Shown here: positions 8,309 to 16,511 of the stretch, piece after piece
Layout of the letters: each line of letters starts with the position of its first letter
Numbering within the stretch: the stretch's first letter is position 1
DNA from: Planctomycetota bacterium
GTDB lineage: Bacteria; Planctomycetota; Planctomycetia; Planctomycetales; Planctomycetaceae
Length of the DNA: 40,763 nucleotides
Direction: 5' to 3'
NCBI GenBank assembly: GCA_016872645.1
Contig: VGZH01000054.1
Coordinates: 1-40,763 of the forward strand
The notes under the pieces: model-generated
The model's database searches: none
What the model saw: only the letters and a program-made list of their open reading frames with translations
What the model was told of the DNA's origin: nothing
Program-made: the position numbers and the translations under genes

Positions 8309-8995
8309 ATGCCCGATTGGCTACGACGAAGTTTTGACGCCACCCCGATCGGCCCGTGGCAAACGTTACTTATCCGTCTGGTCGCCGCACTCCTGTTAGG
8401 AAGCGTAGTCGTCGGCATCCACCGAGCCACACGCGGCCGCACTTCGGACCACTCGACTACTTTCTCCGCCACCCTCGTGATGCTCTGCGTGCTGATCGCG
8501 ATGGTGACACAGGTGATCGGCGAGAACGTCGCGTGGGCATTCAGCCTGGCCGGAGTCCTGTCGATCGTTCGCTTCCGGACCGTCCTGCGTGATACCAAAG
8601 ACACGGCGTTCGTGATCTTTGCCGTCGTCGTTGGCATGTCGATCGGAGCGGGACAGCCCGCGATCGCGCTGATCGGATTGGCAACGGTCGGTATTGCTGC
8701 GGCGGTTTATCGAGACCGCCCGCGCGAAGCGGCAGTGGTCCTTCACCAAAAACTTCTGATCGTGAAACTGTCGTGGTCGCCTGAATTGGAGACTCAACTT
8801 CGCGACGCGTTGTCGAAGTATGTGACGGATGTGCAATCGCTCGCCGCCAGCACGATCCGGCAAGGCTCGGCGATGGAATTGCACTACCGAGTCAACCTGC
8901 CCCTTACAGCATCACTGCCGCAACTGATCGCCGACCTGAATCGCCTTGAAGGGATTCTGGCAATTGAAATCCGTTCCGAACACACGGCCGACTGA
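8309..8995 (+). CDS. DUF4956 integral membrane protein
   Basis: The 228-residue product has hydrophobic segments near residues 18-40, 51-70 and 99-135, the last probably two helices. Between them lies a conserved-looking loop, SLAGVLSIVRFRTVLRDTKDT, that is typical of DUF4956. A cytoplasmic alpha/beta tail of about 90 residues follows, ending LNRLEGILAIEIRSE. AAGGA at 8297-8301 lies 7 bases before ATG, which fixes the start. Function is unknown for the family. The gene directly follows the VTC-domain gene, so a role as membrane partner (channel or anchor) of the VTC enzyme is a fair inference. It ends 4 bases from the stop of the convergent peptidase gene. Confidence 0.88.
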   Translation: MPDWLRRSFDATPIGPWQTLLIRLVAALLLGSVVVGIHRATRGRTSDHSTTFSATLVMLCVLIAMVTQVIGENVAWAFSLAGVLSIVRFRTVLRDTKDTAFVIFAVVVGMSIGAGQPAIALIGLATVGIAAAVYRDRPREAAVVLHQKLLIVKLSWSPELETQLRDALSKYVTDVQSLAASTIRQGSAMELHYRVNLPLTASLPQLIADLNRLEGILAIEIRSEHTAD

Positions 8996-8999
8996 TGTC

Positions 9000-10094
9000 T
9001 TACTTTGCGGCGTGTGGTGTGGAACTCTCGTATAGCTTTGCCAATTCCACCAGCAGCGGCTCAATCAGTCCGAGATACTCTTCTTCGGGTAATTCGGTCT
9101 TTCGCAACCGCAAATCAGCCAGTTCCTGTTCCAGCTGATCGCGTCGCTCGCGATGTTTGGCCGATAGCTGTTCCTCGCGATCGCTCCGGATTAGGTGCCA
9201 TCGTGCTGCGCGAGCACCATCCACCGCGACTCCGCTCTTCGCCGATTTCGTCGCTCGGATTCCTTGAAACCAATCGGCTGGCGTGCCGAGCTTGTCACCG
9301 TTGTCATCGAGCAGCGCATGCTCGGTCATCAAGCGTCCGTTGCCGGAGTAGAACTCACTGACACGCGATGACGCCAGCAGGAAGGCTTCCAGCAACGATG
9401 TTTGCTCATCCTTGTCGAGGTCAGCCTGCGGATCGCTGATCGCGGACGACAGGTAATCGCCGAATCGAGCGAAGTTGTATTCATGCCCGCTCTTCGTCGC
9501 TGAAACGACGACTCGGTTTGGGGCAGAGAGTTCATTCACAAACGGCCCGCTGCTGCTCGCACAATTGATGACCGCGATCGGGCGCACAATCGGCTTGAGC
9601 CATTCCGCCAGTTCACCAGCAGCGACATCCGGCCCACGCAAATTGAACCGCGCGACCTTGCCATCAAACGTCCCGTGCCCAATCAGGATCAACCAAAGCG
9701 GTGCCATCTGTATTCGTTGCGGGTCTTCCGATCCCGCCGCTTCCGCCAGACGATTCTTCAATCGCTCGCGATCCGCCTCCGAGCCAACATTGTCCAATCC
9801 AATCAGAGCATCCTCCGCACCCCCTAGTTTCGCTGCATCGCTCCAACGACCGGCCCATCGACGGAACTGCTGCCCATACTCTGCCGAACCCTCCGCGCCG
9901 ACGACGATCAGCACCATCGGTCGAGACTCATTGGCGAAGGTCCAATTTCCAAATCCCAATGTCCAAGTCATGACTAATGACCAAATCCCAAACAACAACA
10001 ACAGACGTCTGGCTGAGAACCCACACCGCTGCGCGCTGGGTCTTGGAGCTTGGACATTCCTTGGGCATTGGATTTTGGACATTGGAGTTTCCAC
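9000..10094 (-). CDS. Clan CD (C13/caspase-like) cysteine peptidase, exported
   Basis: No well-known enzyme is matched over the whole length, but the core has the clan CD layout. A hydrophobic strand ends in LILIGHGTFDG (His140), and a second strand 38 residues later ends in AVINCASSSGPF (Cys178). The segment VVVSATKSGHEYNFARFGDYL follows, with the pattern seen after the Cys in C13 peptidases. The N-terminus has an Arg-Arg then a hydrophobic stretch ending TFA-NES, a plausible signal peptide; much of it is encoded by an intergenic-type repeat. The C-terminus is a charged coiled coil. The start is taken as GTG 10094, three bases after the previous stop; ATG 10082 and later starts are possible. 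As last gene of the MoxR/vWA operon, its job may be to cut proteins handled by that complex (inferred). Confidence 0.75.
   Translation of the reverse strand: METPMSKIQCPRNVQAPRPSAQRCGFSARRLLLLFGIWSLVMTWTLGFGNWTFANESRPMVLIVVGAEGSAEYGQQFRRWAGRWSDAAKLGGAEDALIGLDNVGSEADRERLKNRLAEAAGSEDPQRIQMAPLWLILIGHGTFDGKVARFNLRGPDVAAGELAEWLKPIVRPIAVINCASSSGPFVNELSAPNRVVVSATKSGHEYNFARFGDYLSSAISDPQADLDKDEQTSLLEAFLLASSRVSEFYSGNGRLMTEHALLDDNGDKLGTPADWFQGIRATKSAKSGVAVDGARAARWHLIRSDREEQLSAKHRERRDQLEQELADLRLRKTELPEEEYLGLIEPLLVELAKLYESSTPHAAK
9941..10091. repeat. Interspersed-type repeat with inverted TTGGACATT blocks
   Basis: Plus-strand 9941-9992 is built from TCCAA/CCAAATCCCA words. Bases 10041-10091 are built from the opposite TTGGA/TTGGACATT words, so AATGTCCAAG (9958-9967) and CTTGGACATT (10049-10058) form inverted arms. 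Such word-like sequence normally lies between genes in planctomycetes, yet here it overlaps the 5' end of the peptidase frame. Confidence 0.7.
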
Positions 10095-10097
10095 AAC

Positions 10098-12449
10098 CTA
10101 CGGCATTCCTCGCCAGCGGCGCAGCCCCCATTCGCCGATCAGGCATCCGACCGCCAGCAGAAACACCGACGACTGATGCCACAGTGGGTACGTCCACGTT
10201 TCGACGATTGGAATCTTGCGGTTTGGGAGACTGCCAACAAACTGATCGAGGTCTTCGGCTTCGATCATTTCGCCACCGGTGTCCTTGGCGAGTTGAGCCA
10301 GCAGCGAACGATTGACCGCGAGCGTCCGAAACTCTTCCGTCTGCGGCTCAGCGGTCCAGCCGATCTCGCGCTGTCCGACTTCGCTGCCGTCCGCCGCAGT
10401 GACGGTGATCGTCGCTCGGTACGCGCCGGGAGCACGCGGAGCGAATGTCGCTTCGTACTGTCCGGGGGAACGATCGCTGCTCTCGGCCACGAGTTCGACT
10501 TTGCGATCGTCTGGCGTTTGTACTCGCAGCGCGACGTGAGCGTTGTCGAGCGGTTCAAACTGGACGTCGCGCGCCCGTATCAGCACTTGTACCGATGGCA
10601 GAGGCCCGGCAAACGTGCGGCGCGTTTCGACTTCGACGCGGCCCGGCACATCGGAAACCAGCCAGCGCACCGTTTGCCGCCAGGATTTTTCGAGATCGCT
10701 CTGGGTGTGATCGGTTCGTTTAAGATTCCATCGCCACAGATCGCCGACCAACAGTGCCGACGTGCGGCCTCGGCCAAACGGTTGCACGACTAGCGCGGGG
10801 CGTTCGGTTCCGTCAGACGCAGTCACCTGAGCGAGCACCGATGCACCCGGCTTGATCGCTCGCACGCTGTTGAGACTTTTGAATTCCGGCATCGTTGCAA
10901 GCCGCTTCTGTTCGTCTGGCTCGTTCGTCCGCATGCGGACCCACGGCTGCAACCAGCCTTCGCGTGTCAGCAGCAGCCGATACCCCGCGTCGATCGTGGC
11001 TGGGTCGGCTCGATCCAAGTAGACCGGCAACATCTCGCCGATGCCCGCTCGCTGGTATCCCCCTTCGACGAACGACTCCTTGCCCCCGAGCATCAACAAT
11101 CCGCCACCGCGCCGGCTGACGAACTGCTGCAACAGCGACATCTGGTCCTGCGTAAAGAACGCCGCCTCGATGTCGTCCAGCACTACGGCGTGAAAGCGAA
11201 ATAGCTCGTCTGAATTCTTGGGAAAGCCGCCGATGAGCTCTTCCTTGTTCTCGGTTCCCAGCCGCAGCAGTACCGGCTGGTCGTATTGCTCCGCCTGTTC
11301 GTCCTTGTTGCCGAAGCCACGAAACAGCGGATTGGTCCGCTCACCCGAGCGGCTGAGAAACGTGAACTTCGGCTCCTTCTTGGCGATCCGCACGAGTCCG
11401 ACCAGTTTGACTTCGTCGTCCTCGTCAAGGGCTCGCCGAAGAAACTTGAACTCCCAATTCGGCCGGCCGCCGACGTACAGCACTCGGAACGGCCCGCCCC
11501 CACGATCGACCGTCACCAGCCGCCGATTGTTGGCCAGCGTCGCCTCCTTGGAGTTCGAGTCGCTCTCGCTCAGCTTTTCCTCGCCGGCCAAGTACGCCTG
11601 CACGGTGTAAAAGCTCAACCCCGACTTCTCCGGGCGCAGCAAGAATCGCTGCACCGACGGCTCGCCATCGACAATCTTCTCGACCTTGCGCCGCTCGATC
11701 TCTTCCCCCGCTGCGTTGAGCAACCGCACGCCGAGTTCTTTGTCGGCAACCGCTCTCCCATCGAGCGTCGCGGTGATCGTCACCGGTGCTGCCTCAAAAT
11801 TCGTCTGGCTCACCGCGACATGCGAGACCGACAAATCGACCAGCCCCCGATCGGCTCCGATCGCCACTGAATATACTGGCGGAAGTTTCTTCGCATCGAG
11901 TGGCACGTCGGACAAATCGGTCCCGTTGCCATCGCTCAGCAGCAGGATGCCTGCCACCGGCTGTCCTCGAAAACGATCGACGAGTGCTGCCAGCGACGTG
12001 TTCATCGCCGACGCCTCGCCATCGATCGTCAGTTCTGAGAACGATTTGACCGGTCGCAGATTCGTGTCGAATACATACCGCCGCACGTCGAAGTCCTGAG
12101 CCAATCGAGTCAGCCACAACGACTCGTCCGCCAGCCTCGTCTTCATCGTCTGACCGCGCGACGCAGTTTGATCCCCGTCAGACAGTTTCAAACTCTGGCT
12201 GTTATCGGCAACAACGAGAAAAAGGTTGCTCCCCGGCCGCGGCCGAGTCCCCGTGAAAAGTGGTTCGACCAAACAGACGGCCAGCGCGATAACAGCGATC
12301 CCTTTTAACAACGCAGCCAGTCCCCGCACCCACGTTGCTGATCCCGCACGGCGATACGACCAAACCAGCATCGCCAATGCGACCGCCGACAACAGTATCG
12401 CTCCGCCCAGCCAGTGACGTGCTCCTAAGGTCACTTCGGCGAGAATCAT
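10098..12449 (-). CDS. Membrane vWA-domain protein with glutamine amidotransferase-like region
   Basis: The 783-residue product begins with two membrane helices (about 14-31 and 45-66). A von Willebrand A domain follows, with metal-site motif D82-x-S84-x-S86 in LVVADNSQS and a second strand, GILLLSDGNGTDLS. Next come Ig-like beta domains. A region with VLYVGGRPNWEFKFLRRAL and GGGLLMLGGKESFVEGGY resembles the class I glutamine amidotransferase-like fold seen in planctomycete vWA proteins, without a clear catalytic triad. A C-terminal helix (HQSSVFLLAVGCLIGEW) returns to the membrane. Start ATG overlaps the preceding stop as ATGA, and GGGAG lies 6 bases upstream. It is probably a structural or scaffold part of the MoxR-linked complex. 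Its exact function is not known. Confidence 0.85.
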   Translation of the reverse strand: MILAEVTLGARHWLGGAILLSAVALAMLVWSYRRAGSATWVRGLAALLKGIAVIALAVCLVEPLFTGTRPRPGSNLFLVVADNSQSLKLSDGDQTASRGQTMKTRLADESLWLTRLAQDFDVRRYVFDTNLRPVKSFSELTIDGEASAMNTSLAALVDRFRGQPVAGILLLSDGNGTDLSDVPLDAKKLPPVYSVAIGADRGLVDLSVSHVAVSQTNFEAAPVTITATLDGRAVADKELGVRLLNAAGEEIERRKVEKIVDGEPSVQRFLLRPEKSGLSFYTVQAYLAGEEKLSESDSNSKEATLANNRRLVTVDRGGGPFRVLYVGGRPNWEFKFLRRALDEDDEVKLVGLVRIAKKEPKFTFLSRSGERTNPLFRGFGNKDEQAEQYDQPVLLRLGTENKEELIGGFPKNSDELFRFHAVVLDDIEAAFFTQDQMSLLQQFVSRRGGGLLMLGGKESFVEGGYQRAGIGEMLPVYLDRADPATIDAGYRLLLTREGWLQPWVRMRTNEPDEQKRLATMPEFKSLNSVRAIKPGASVLAQVTASDGTERPALVVQPFGRGRTSALLVGDLWRWNLKRTDHTQSDLEKSWRQTVRWLVSDVPGRVEVETRRTFAGPLPSVQVLIRARDVQFEPLDNAHVALRVQTPDDRKVELVAESSDRSPGQYEATFAPRAPGAYRATITVTAADGSEVGQREIGWTAEPQTEEFRTLAVNRSLLAQLAKDTGGEMIEAEDLDQFVGSLPNRKIPIVETWTYPLWHQSSVFLLAVGCLIGEWGLRRWRGMP

Positions 12450-15400
12450 TTGCCGCTCCCCAATCTTTCGTAGTAGCGGCGGGTTTTCTCGGAATACTTG
12501 GGGGGCACCGGATCGCGGTCGAGCGGCACAATCGCCTGCTTCGAAGTGCGTCGCAGCAACTCATCCGACACGCGGTTCGACAACTCAACCAGCGGTTGAG
12601 CAACATTGACTCGGACGAGATTCCAATTTGGCTCCTTTGAGTGCCGTTTCATCTCGGCGCGAATCGCGCGAGCTTCATCGCGGATGCGAGCGGCTTCGGC
12701 TCGCAGTTCAGGATCATCGACCATTTCTTCGACATCGCGCAGACGGTCGGACCAGTTGAGAAAATCTTCGCCGGAGATCGGCGCGAATTCGCGATTCGCG
12801 TCACCTTCAACTGACCGTGCTCCGCCCGGCTGTTTGCTGTCCGCCAATTGCGGAGCACCGCGCCGGCCGCTTTGCGGTTGGCCGGGCTGAGGTTGCCCGC
12901 CTTGCAGTTGCTGCCCCGGTTGTCCGGATTGCTGACTCGGTTGAGATTGCCCCGGCTGACGCTCGCCGGGTTGATTTCCTGGCTGCTGCTCCGGTTGTTG
13001 CCTGCGTTGAGGTTGATTGCCAGTCGGCTGGCCGGGCTGCTGCTCACCTGGCTGTTGTCCGTTCGCCGGACGCTGACGGGGTTGATCTTCGTTGGGCTGC
13101 CGTTCGTTGGGTTGTTGTCCGACGCGTGCCTGCCCCGGTTGTTGTCCTGCCGGCGATTGCTGTTCATCGGGTCGTTGTGCATTCGGCTGCTGCCCATTTT
13201 GGCGTTGTCCCTGTTGGCGCTCACCGTTTTGGTTCTCATTCGGGCGTCGATCACCAGGTTGTTGCTGCGAAGCCTGATTGGGTTCGTCCTTTGTCTCCCC
13301 CTCTCCTTGTCTCCCGTTCTCCCCCTCATGCTCCGATCTCTCACGTGGTAATTGCGATCCCTCCTCCGGCGAATTGCGAGCGACCTCGCGGTTCAACTCC
13401 TGCGACAGGTTTTTCAACTGCTCTCGCGCTCGTCGCAGAGCTTCGGTCTCGTCGCCGAGCACGGCTTCAGCAGCCTTCTCGACTTCCTCGCGAAGTTGCT
13501 TGATCCCTCGGTCGGCGATCTGTTCAACCTTCTGCGCGTCCTCGATCAGGCCGCGTTGCAGCGAACGGCTGGCGGCTTCAAGTGCCCGATCGACCTTCTG
13601 GTTCTGCACGTTGCGAGAGGCGTCATACAGCCGCTCGGTCAAAAGCGGCTCGGTTTGTTCCGCCTCTTCGATCGTCTGCTTCATCCGTTCGGTCAGGTTT
13701 GAGAGTTTCTCCTTTTGCTCGTTCAACCCTTTCACAACCTCGTCGCTGCGGCTGTCGTCGCGGAGCGATTTCTTGGTAGAGGGATCGGGCTTCGTGATTT
13801 CGGTGAGCTTCTCCGAAATCTTCTGCTGTTCTTGATCGAGTTCACGGGCCGATTCTCGCATCTCACGCATCTCGTCGTTGAACCGGTTCGACGCTTGGCG
13901 GCGGAACTCATTGCGGAGTTCCTCGAACTCTTTTTCGGCCCGAGTTCCCGACGCGGCCGCTTGACTGACCTGTTCTTTCTCAAGTGCCTCGGACGCGCGC
14001 TGGACTTGTTCGCGAGCCTGTTCAAGCCGCTGCCGTTCCTCGGACATGCGTTCCTGATTTTCAGGTGACTCCATGCGAGCCTGCAGTTCGTCAGAGTCAC
14101 GAAGCACCTGTTTCTGCTCGTCCTGAAGCCGTTTGAGTTGCTGCTTGATCTCCTCTTTTTGTTCGGCGGTCTGAGCTTCCTGCAGCGCCGACTGCAGATC
14201 CTTCAGCCGCTCGTTGAGATCGTTCTGCCGCCGAGCCAACTCGCGCAACCGGTTGAGCACTTGCCGAGTCTCGCGATCTTCCGGCTTCTCTTGCTGAGCC
14301 TGCGCCTGCCGCTGCGATTCGTAGCGATTCTCCTCCTTCTTCAAATTGAGCTGCTCCATTTGCTGCTGCTGCTGTCCGGAGCGGGGCTGCGATTGGCTCT
14401 GCGAACTGCTGGCTTGTTGCTGCTGTTGCTGCTGTTGCTGACGGACGACCTCGTGCTCGCGAGCACGCAGCTTGAGCAGTGCCTGATACGCCGCTTGCTC
14501 GGCAGCCAGTGCCGGTTGCAGCGTTGCAGCTGACGTTTGCTCGTGAGCGGTCATCAACTGCTTGACCGCTTCCAACATGGATCCGATCAGCGCCTCGACA
14601 TGCGCCTGCGATTGCTCGTCGCCGACTTTTTCGGCGAGGGCTTTCGATTTTTCCAACAAGGCGTTCTGAGCCTGGACGAGTTGCTCGACATCTTCCGCGA
14701 ATGGCATCGTCGCTTTCGGGCCGGTCTCGCGGCGGATCAACTTCCAGGTTGCGTTGATGATGTCCTTTTGGTTTTGAGCCAACTGCTGAGCCTGCTGTCC
14801 CGCCGGGCTGTTTTGTTGCTGTTGCTGTTGTTGCTGTCGTTGTTGCTCGCCGCCCGGAGGTTGCTGACCTTGCCGGAAAATTTCCTCGAAGTGCCGCACC
14901 TCGGCAAAGTACATGTCACTCGATGTGCGACGCAGATTGCCGTCGGGGCCGAAGTCCTCGGCCCAGAAGAAATACGACAGCAACTGATCCGGCTGGGCTT
15001 CGAGTTCTTCAAACTTGATGGCGTTGGCCAGTTCATGCTTCTGTTTGGCGGCGGCATTCTCGCCCAAGATGACGTCAATCGGCGAACTGCCGGCGAGTGC
15101 GAAGCTCAGCCCCATCCGTTTGACGCCGAAGTCATCCCACGCAGTCGCCTTGACGTCGAGCTCTTCCAGCGGCGAGACCTCCAAGTCTTTGGCCGGTTGG
15201 ACAAGCTTCAGCGTCGGCGGCTGATTGGGTACGACGTTGATCGAGATGTCCGCCTGCTCGACGTTGCGGCGGTCGGCCTCGTCGATCAATTCCAGCTTGA
15301 GACGATGCGACTTTGTGGCGGTGATCGTCGCCTCGTAGTAGCCGTCTCGCTCGGCGAGACGAATGCCGGACGCGCCATCAACATCCTTGGAGTTAGCATC

Positions 15401-16435
15401 GTCGGTCGGCGTTCGGCTTTCCTGTCGCGGAGCGGCAGGGCTACGTTCGATGAACCGCGCCAGCTTGACCGATTTGTTCAATTTGCAGATCAACGTCACC
15501 TGCGTCCCTTCGACGACCGAGATCGTGCGGACGTCTTGCACCACTCGCTCTTTGAGGCCGGTGTAGCTCGGGTAGACCAGCCGCGCATCGGCTCGTTCGA
15601 GCCGCGGGTACTCGAACACTGTGACGCGATACGTCGGCGTCGCTCGTCCGCCGAGTTCCACTCGATAGTCCAACGATTCTTTGACCGTCGCGATCCTGCC
15701 GCCGAAGACCGGGTCTTCCAGACTGCGTGTCATTTCCAATTGCGTCGACTCGCCAGCCACCGGTTGCATGACGAGCGTCGCCTCGGCCGGAACTTGCCCG
15801 ATGATTCGAGCCAAAACCAACAGACTGGTTCCCTTTTCAATCGCGGTCGTTCCCGGCTCGACCTCGACGGAGAAGTCCGAAGTACTCGCCACCAGCGCCG
15901 CATCCTCCGGCGATGAAGCGATCAATGAACGAGTTACTCCGACCGGCGCGTTGGTCAGCGCCAAAACGAACAAAGCCAATGTCACGCTCTGCGTCACCAC
16001 TGCCCAAGCGAGACGTCGAGCCGGAACAACCTGAGTCCACGGATGACATGCCGCATGGACCAGTGCTTGCCGAATGACACTTTCTTGCAAGAACCCGAAC
16101 CGTCCATCGGTGAGAGCCGGTTGCTGTTCGATCGCTGTCAGCAGACAACTGCCCAGATCCGGGAACTCCGCCTCAATTTGCCGAGCCACCCACTCCGGAC
16201 CAAGCTTCGTGGCGTGGACTGCCAAAGCACAAAGCACCACCAACACCGTCGCCACACTGCCAATCACTGGAAAGATCACCGAGGGATTGCGCGAAGTCAC
16301 GACCCCGCTGGCGCTCAGCAATAGCACGACCGCCGCCGCGATCACCCAGCCCACGGCGAGAGCTCGCCAGAATCGGAGTTGGTGATACCGATCCGCCACT
16401 CGTTCCACTTCCAGCCACAGTCGATCCTGAATCAT
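12446..16435 (-). CDS. Giant DUF4175-like membrane protein with coiled coil and Gln-rich tracts
   Basis: At 1329 residues this is the largest protein of the window. Two N-terminal membrane helices (about 24-42 and 51-73) are followed by a beta-rich region with PTYRVTVFEYPRLERADARL and LVYPSYTGLKE, the pattern of DUF4175/low-complexity membrane proteins. Residues about 520-1000 are long charged coiled coils with poly-Gln runs. The next 170 residues are dominated by Q, P, G, N and R in collagen-like QPGQ/QPNE repeats. A short folded C-terminal part ends the protein. GAGG about 7 bases before ATG supports the start. It overlaps the next gene by 4 bases. No enzyme motif was seen. It may be a long spacer or scaffold working with the flanking vWA proteins. 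Confidence 0.85.
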   Translation of the reverse strand: MIQDRLWLEVERVADRYHQLRFWRALAVGWVIAAAVVLLLSASGVVTSRNPSVIFPVIGSVATVLVVLCALAVHATKLGPEWVARQIEAEFPDLGSCLLTAIEQQPALTDGRFGFLQESVIRQALVHAACHPWTQVVPARRLAWAVVTQSVTLALFVLALTNAPVGVTRSLIASSPEDAALVASTSDFSVEVEPGTTAIEKGTSLLVLARIIGQVPAEATLVMQPVAGESTQLEMTRSLEDPVFGGRIATVKESLDYRVELGGRATPTYRVTVFEYPRLERADARLVYPSYTGLKERVVQDVRTISVVEGTQVTLICKLNKSVKLARFIERSPAAPRQESRTPTDDANSKDVDGASGIRLAERDGYYEATITATKSHRLKLELIDEADRRNVEQADISINVVPNQPPTLKLVQPAKDLEVSPLEELDVKATAWDDFGVKRMGLSFALAGSSPIDVILGENAAAKQKHELANAIKFEELEAQPDQLLSYFFWAEDFGPDGNLRRTSSDMYFAEVRHFEEIFRQGQQPPGGEQQRQQQQQQQQNSPAGQQAQQLAQNQKDIINATWKLIRRETGPKATMPFAEDVEQLVQAQNALLEKSKALAEKVGDEQSQAHVEALIGSMLEAVKQLMTAHEQTSAATLQPALAAEQAAYQALLKLRAREHEVVRQQQQQQQQQASSSQSQSQPRSGQQQQQMEQLNLKKEENRYESQRQAQAQQEKPEDRETRQVLNRLRELARRQNDLNERLKDLQSALQEAQTAEQKEEIKQQLKRLQDEQKQVLRDSDELQARMESPENQERMSEERQRLEQAREQVQRASEALEKEQVSQAAASGTRAEKEFEELRNEFRRQASNRFNDEMREMRESARELDQEQQKISEKLTEITKPDPSTKKSLRDDSRSDEVVKGLNEQKEKLSNLTERMKQTIEEAEQTEPLLTERLYDASRNVQNQKVDRALEAASRSLQRGLIEDAQKVEQIADRGIKQLREEVEKAAEAVLGDETEALRRAREQLKNLSQELNREVARNSPEEGSQLPRERSEHEGENGRQGEGETKDEPNQASQQQPGDRRPNENQNGERQQGQRQNGQQPNAQRPDEQQSPAGQQPGQARVGQQPNERQPNEDQPRQRPANGQQPGEQQPGQPTGNQPQRRQQPEQQPGNQPGERQPGQSQPSQQSGQPGQQLQGGQPQPGQPQSGRRGAPQLADSKQPGGARSVEGDANREFAPISGEDFLNWSDRLRDVEEMVDDPELRAEAARIRDEARAIRAEMKRHSKEPNWNLVRVNVAQPLVELSNRVSDELLRRTSKQAIVPLDRDPVPPKYSEKTRRYYERLGSGK
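14355..14440. repeat. CAG/CAA trinucleotide tracts encoding poly-Gln
   Basis: Two trinucleotide-rich tracts on the plus strand, TGCTGCTGCTG near 14362-14374 and TTGCTGCTGTTG-type repeats near 14413-14440, encode Q runs of 5 and 9 residues in the giant DUF4175-like protein. A third tract near 14812-14843 encodes eight Q in a row. Such tracts are prone to slippage. Confidence 0.75.
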
Positions 16436-16452
16436 CGGACGACCTCTTTCTC

Positions 16453-16511
16453 GTAGTCCGACTCTCCGAGTCAGGAATCACAAGAGATCCAAGCTCGGAG
16501 AGTCGGGCTAC
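16453..16511. repeat. 18-bp inverted repeat between vWA and DUF4175-like genes
   Basis: GTAGTCCGACTCTCCGAG (16453-16470) pairs with CTCGGAGAGTCGGGCTAC (16494-16511) over 18 bp with one G-U, around a 23-base loop. The right arm includes the stop codon of the BatA-like gene (16508-16510). It looks like a mobile REP-type palindrome inserted at the gene border. Confidence 0.82.

Noticed and set aside
13000-13270. Possible CRISPR-like or tandem repeat array
   Set aside because: The repeated words encode QPGQ/QPNE amino-acid repeats in frame, without fixed repeat and spacer lengths.
12817-13503. Plus-strand open frame rich in Val/Ala opposite the Gln/Pro/Gly tail
   Set aside because: It is a reverse-strand shadow of the repetitive tail with no ribosome binding site.
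14537-15916. 459-codon plus-strand open frame opposite the DUF4175-like gene
   Set aside because: It mirrors codon bias of the minus gene; Leu/Arg-rich composition, no motifs, and the minus gene has clear domains and operon overlaps.
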